A stretch of DNA of 7,253 bases from Chloroflexota bacterium. Its GTDB lineage: Bacteria > Chloroflexota > Limnocylindria > Limnocylindrales > CSP1-4. The number at the start of each line of letters is the position of its first letter. Positions within the stretch are counted from its first letter, which is position 1. Below, piece after piece: positions 5,928 through 7,253 of this stretch. The notes beneath the pieces were generated by a model. That model had not been told where the DNA came from. It made no database searches and worked only from the letters and a program-made list of their open reading frames with translations. The DNA lies in the NCBI GenBank assembly GCA_029858845.1, contig JAOUEG010000083.1, positions 1-7,253 of the forward strand, written 5' to 3'. The translations under genes and the position numbers were made by a program.

Positions 5928-6788
5928 TCAGGCATTCCCCGTCGGTCGGGAAACCATCGGGAGCACTTCGCCGACACCCTCCAGGACGTAGTCCGGGATC
6001 ACGCTGGCGCCGTCGAGCGCCTCCAGGCGGGTCGCGCCGCTCAGCACGAGTGCGGACGCCATCCCGGCCGCCTGGGCCATCCGAACGTCGGTCGACAGGC
6101 GGTCGCCGACCAGGATGGTGTCGTCCGCCGCGAGAGCGAGACGATCAAGCAGCGCCCCGGCCATATGCGCGGACGGCTTGCCGACGATCGCCTCCGCGGT
6201 GACCCCGGTCGAGACCTCGATCGCGGCGAGCATCGCGGCACAGTCCGGAAGATCGCCGTCCGGCGTCGGGCAGTATGGGTCGGGGTTGGTGGCGACGAGG
6301 CGCGCCCCGGCGCGAACGGCACGGAACGCGGCGACGAGCTTCGCGTAATCGAACCCGCGGTCCCACGACACGACGACGACGTCGACGCCGGCGCCGGAAG
6401 GATCGGCGTCCCGCACCGTGAGGACGGTGAAGCCGTCCTCACGCAGGGTCTGCTCGACCAGGGGTTCGCTGATCGTCAGGATCCGCGCACCGGCGGCGTG
6501 CCGGTGTAGATAGCGGCGAAGGGCGTCCGTCGATGAGACGATCTCCTCCGCCGTCGCAGGGATCCCGAGGCTGGTCAGCTTGGCGGCATAGGCCCCGTTC
6601 GTTTCGAGCGGCTTGTTGGTGAGGAACACCACCCGGGCGTCCCCGGCGCGGATCGCGGCGACCGTTTCTGCCGCTCCGGGGAGCAGGTGCTCGCCCAGGT
6701 AGAGCGTGCCGTCCAGGTCGAAGACGTATCCGCTGAACCGGCGCGTCGGTCGGCGGAGCTGCCGGTTCGCCCGGCCCGTCGCGCTCAT
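5928..6788 (-). CDS. HAD-superfamily IIA phosphatase, NagD/AraL-like
   Basis: This 286-residue cytosolic enzyme should hydrolyse a small phosphate monoester such as a sugar or polyol phosphate. All four HAD motifs are present. Motif I is FDLDGTLY, with nucleophile Asp24 and acid/base Asp26. Motif II is FLTNKP, with Thr57. Motif III is GKPS, with Lys204. Motif IV is VGDRLSTD, with Asp229 and Asp234 for Mg2+. The C2a cap typical of the NagD/p-nitrophenylphosphatase group lies between motifs II and III, including the ATNPD block at 166-170. Length is near the group norm. The ATG overlaps the stop of the dehydrogenase-like gene by four bases (ATGA), a strong sign of coupled translation. Family knowledge: B. 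subtilis AraL, next to AraM, is a promiscuous sugar phosphatase of this group. The true substrate is not visible; damage-control dephosphorylation is an alternative to a direct catabolic step. Confidence 0.92.
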   Translation of the reverse strand: MSATGRANRQLRRPTRRFSGYVFDLDGTLYLGEHLLPGAAETVAAIRAGDARVVFLTNKPLETNGAYAAKLTSLGIPATAEEIVSSTDALRRYLHRHAAGARILTISEPLVEQTLREDGFTVLTVRDADPSGAGVDVVVVSWDRGFDYAKLVAAFRAVRAGARLVATNPDPYCPTPDGDLPDCAAMLAAIEVSTGVTAEAIVGKPSAHMAGALLDRLALAADDTILVGDRLSTDVRMAQAAGMASALVLSGATRLEALDGASVIPDYVLEGVGEVLPMVSRPTGNA

Positions 6789-7253
6789 CCGCCGCGCCCC
6801 AGGACCCCGGACCGATCCAGCAGGCGGTCCACGGCATCGTCGGACCAGTCACCGGCGAAGAATCGCAGGTCCGCGACCGTGAACCGGTTGCGCATCAACG
6901 GGAGGGTATGCAGGGCCCAGCGGACGACATCCCCCGGAGCGGGTGGCTCAAGGTCCCCGATCTGCGCCGCCGCACCGGCATTCGTCAGGGCGGTGGACAG
7001 GGTCGCCGGCGCGGCCACGAGGTCGCGGAGCACGGTTCGGTGTTGTTCCCATTCGGCCGCGAACAGGCCGATGGCCCCTCGACTCGCGTGCCAGCTGTCC
7101 AGCTTGCGGCGCACGTCCGCCCAGCATTCATCAGCCATCCGGCCGCTTGGGTCGATCGGATCGAACGAGGCGCGAATGCGTCGCTCGACCGTTTCGTGGC
7201 CAGGGAATGCGTCGTCATGGAGGAGTCGGCCCGGGTCGAATCGTGCCAGCGTG
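6785..7253 (-). CDS. C-terminal part of an sn-glycerol-1-phosphate dehydrogenase-like protein (AraM/EgsA type, partial)
   Basis: The frame is open from the right edge to the TGA at 6785-6787, giving 155 residues of a protein whose N-terminus lies outside. An in-frame ATG at 7138 is not taken as the start because coding continues upstream. The fragment is helical and matches, by recollection, the C-terminal helical domain of AraM/EgsA-type dehydrogenases: a FDP.DPSG segment, ECWADVRRKL, a WHASR helix, then WALHTLPLMRNRFTVADL and a final helix ending LLDRSGVLG. Family knowledge: these NAD(P)-dependent, metal-using enzymes interconvert dihydroxyacetone phosphate and sn-glycerol 1-phosphate. The nucleotide-binding and metal-ligand parts should lie upstream and cannot be checked here. 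The gene overlaps the phosphatase gene by four bases, an AraM-AraL style pairing. Another iron-type alcohol dehydrogenase relative is possible. Confidence 0.62.
   Translation of the reverse strand, partial: TLARFDPGRLLHDDAFPGHETVERRIRASFDPIDPSGRMADECWADVRRKLDSWHASRGAIGLFAAEWEQHRTVLRDLVAAPATLSTALTNAGAAAQIGDLEPPAPGDVVRWALHTLPLMRNRFTVADLRFFAGDWSDDAVDRLLDRSGVLGRGG

Noticed and set aside
5469..6509. A 346-codon open frame on the plus strand, longer than the genes it overlaps
   Set aside because: It lies antisense to the TIM-barrel and HAD genes, which carry clear motifs. Its product is Arg/Gly/Asp-rich with no domain pattern, as expected for an antisense frame in GC-rich DNA.

Overview
The window is GC-rich, almost wholly coding DNA carrying eight genes: the 3' end of one plus-strand gene at the left edge, then seven genes on the minus strand running from the right edge leftward. 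No RNA gene, insertion sequence, CRISPR array or origin was seen. The GC-rich codon use, Tat-type lipoprotein signal, bacterial alpha-2-macroglobulin-like tail and packed polyamine-type ABC operon suggest a high-GC Gram-positive-like lineage. Chloroflexota is my first guess and an actinobacterium the alternative. This is an impression from protein style, not a placement.

Layout, left to right. 1-516 (+) is the C-terminal end of a protein resembling large bacterial alpha-2-macroglobulins. 517-607 is a short gap between convergent genes with a 12-bp tandem repeat and a small hairpin. 608-1285 (-) is an uncharacterised protein with a papain-like Cys/His/Asp motif pattern. 1325-2089 (-) is a GntR/HutC-type regulator with a UTRA domain. 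2086-3048, 3045-3932 and 3938-5122 (-) are two inner-membrane permeases and a lipoprotein substrate-binding protein of the PotB/PotC/PotD type. 5190-5912 (-) is a TIM-barrel protein of unknown reaction. 5928-6788 (-) is a HAD-IIA (NagD/AraL-like) phosphatase. 6785 to the right edge (-) is the C-terminal part of a protein resembling sn-glycerol-1-phosphate dehydrogenase (AraM-like).

From the right edge to the regulator the genes overlap by 4 bases (GTGA or ATGA) or lie 3-5 bases apart. The one exception is a 67-bp gap with hairpins before the binding-protein gene. This looks like one transcript whose promoter and first genes lie beyond the right edge. The simplest reading is an uptake-and-catabolism operon: the transporter imports a solute, the dehydrogenase, phosphatase and TIM-barrel protein process a small phosphorylated polyol or sugar, and the regulator responds to a pathway compound. 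The transporter looks polyamine-type, but two acidic ligand residues known from E. coli PotD appear replaced by His and Ser, so the solute is probably not a linear polyamine. The gene set resembles Bacillus subtilis araL-araM-araNPQ, with a different transporter family and an added TIM-barrel protein. No transport ATPase gene is visible. The substrate is unknown, and this cluster is the main candidate for an undescribed system here.
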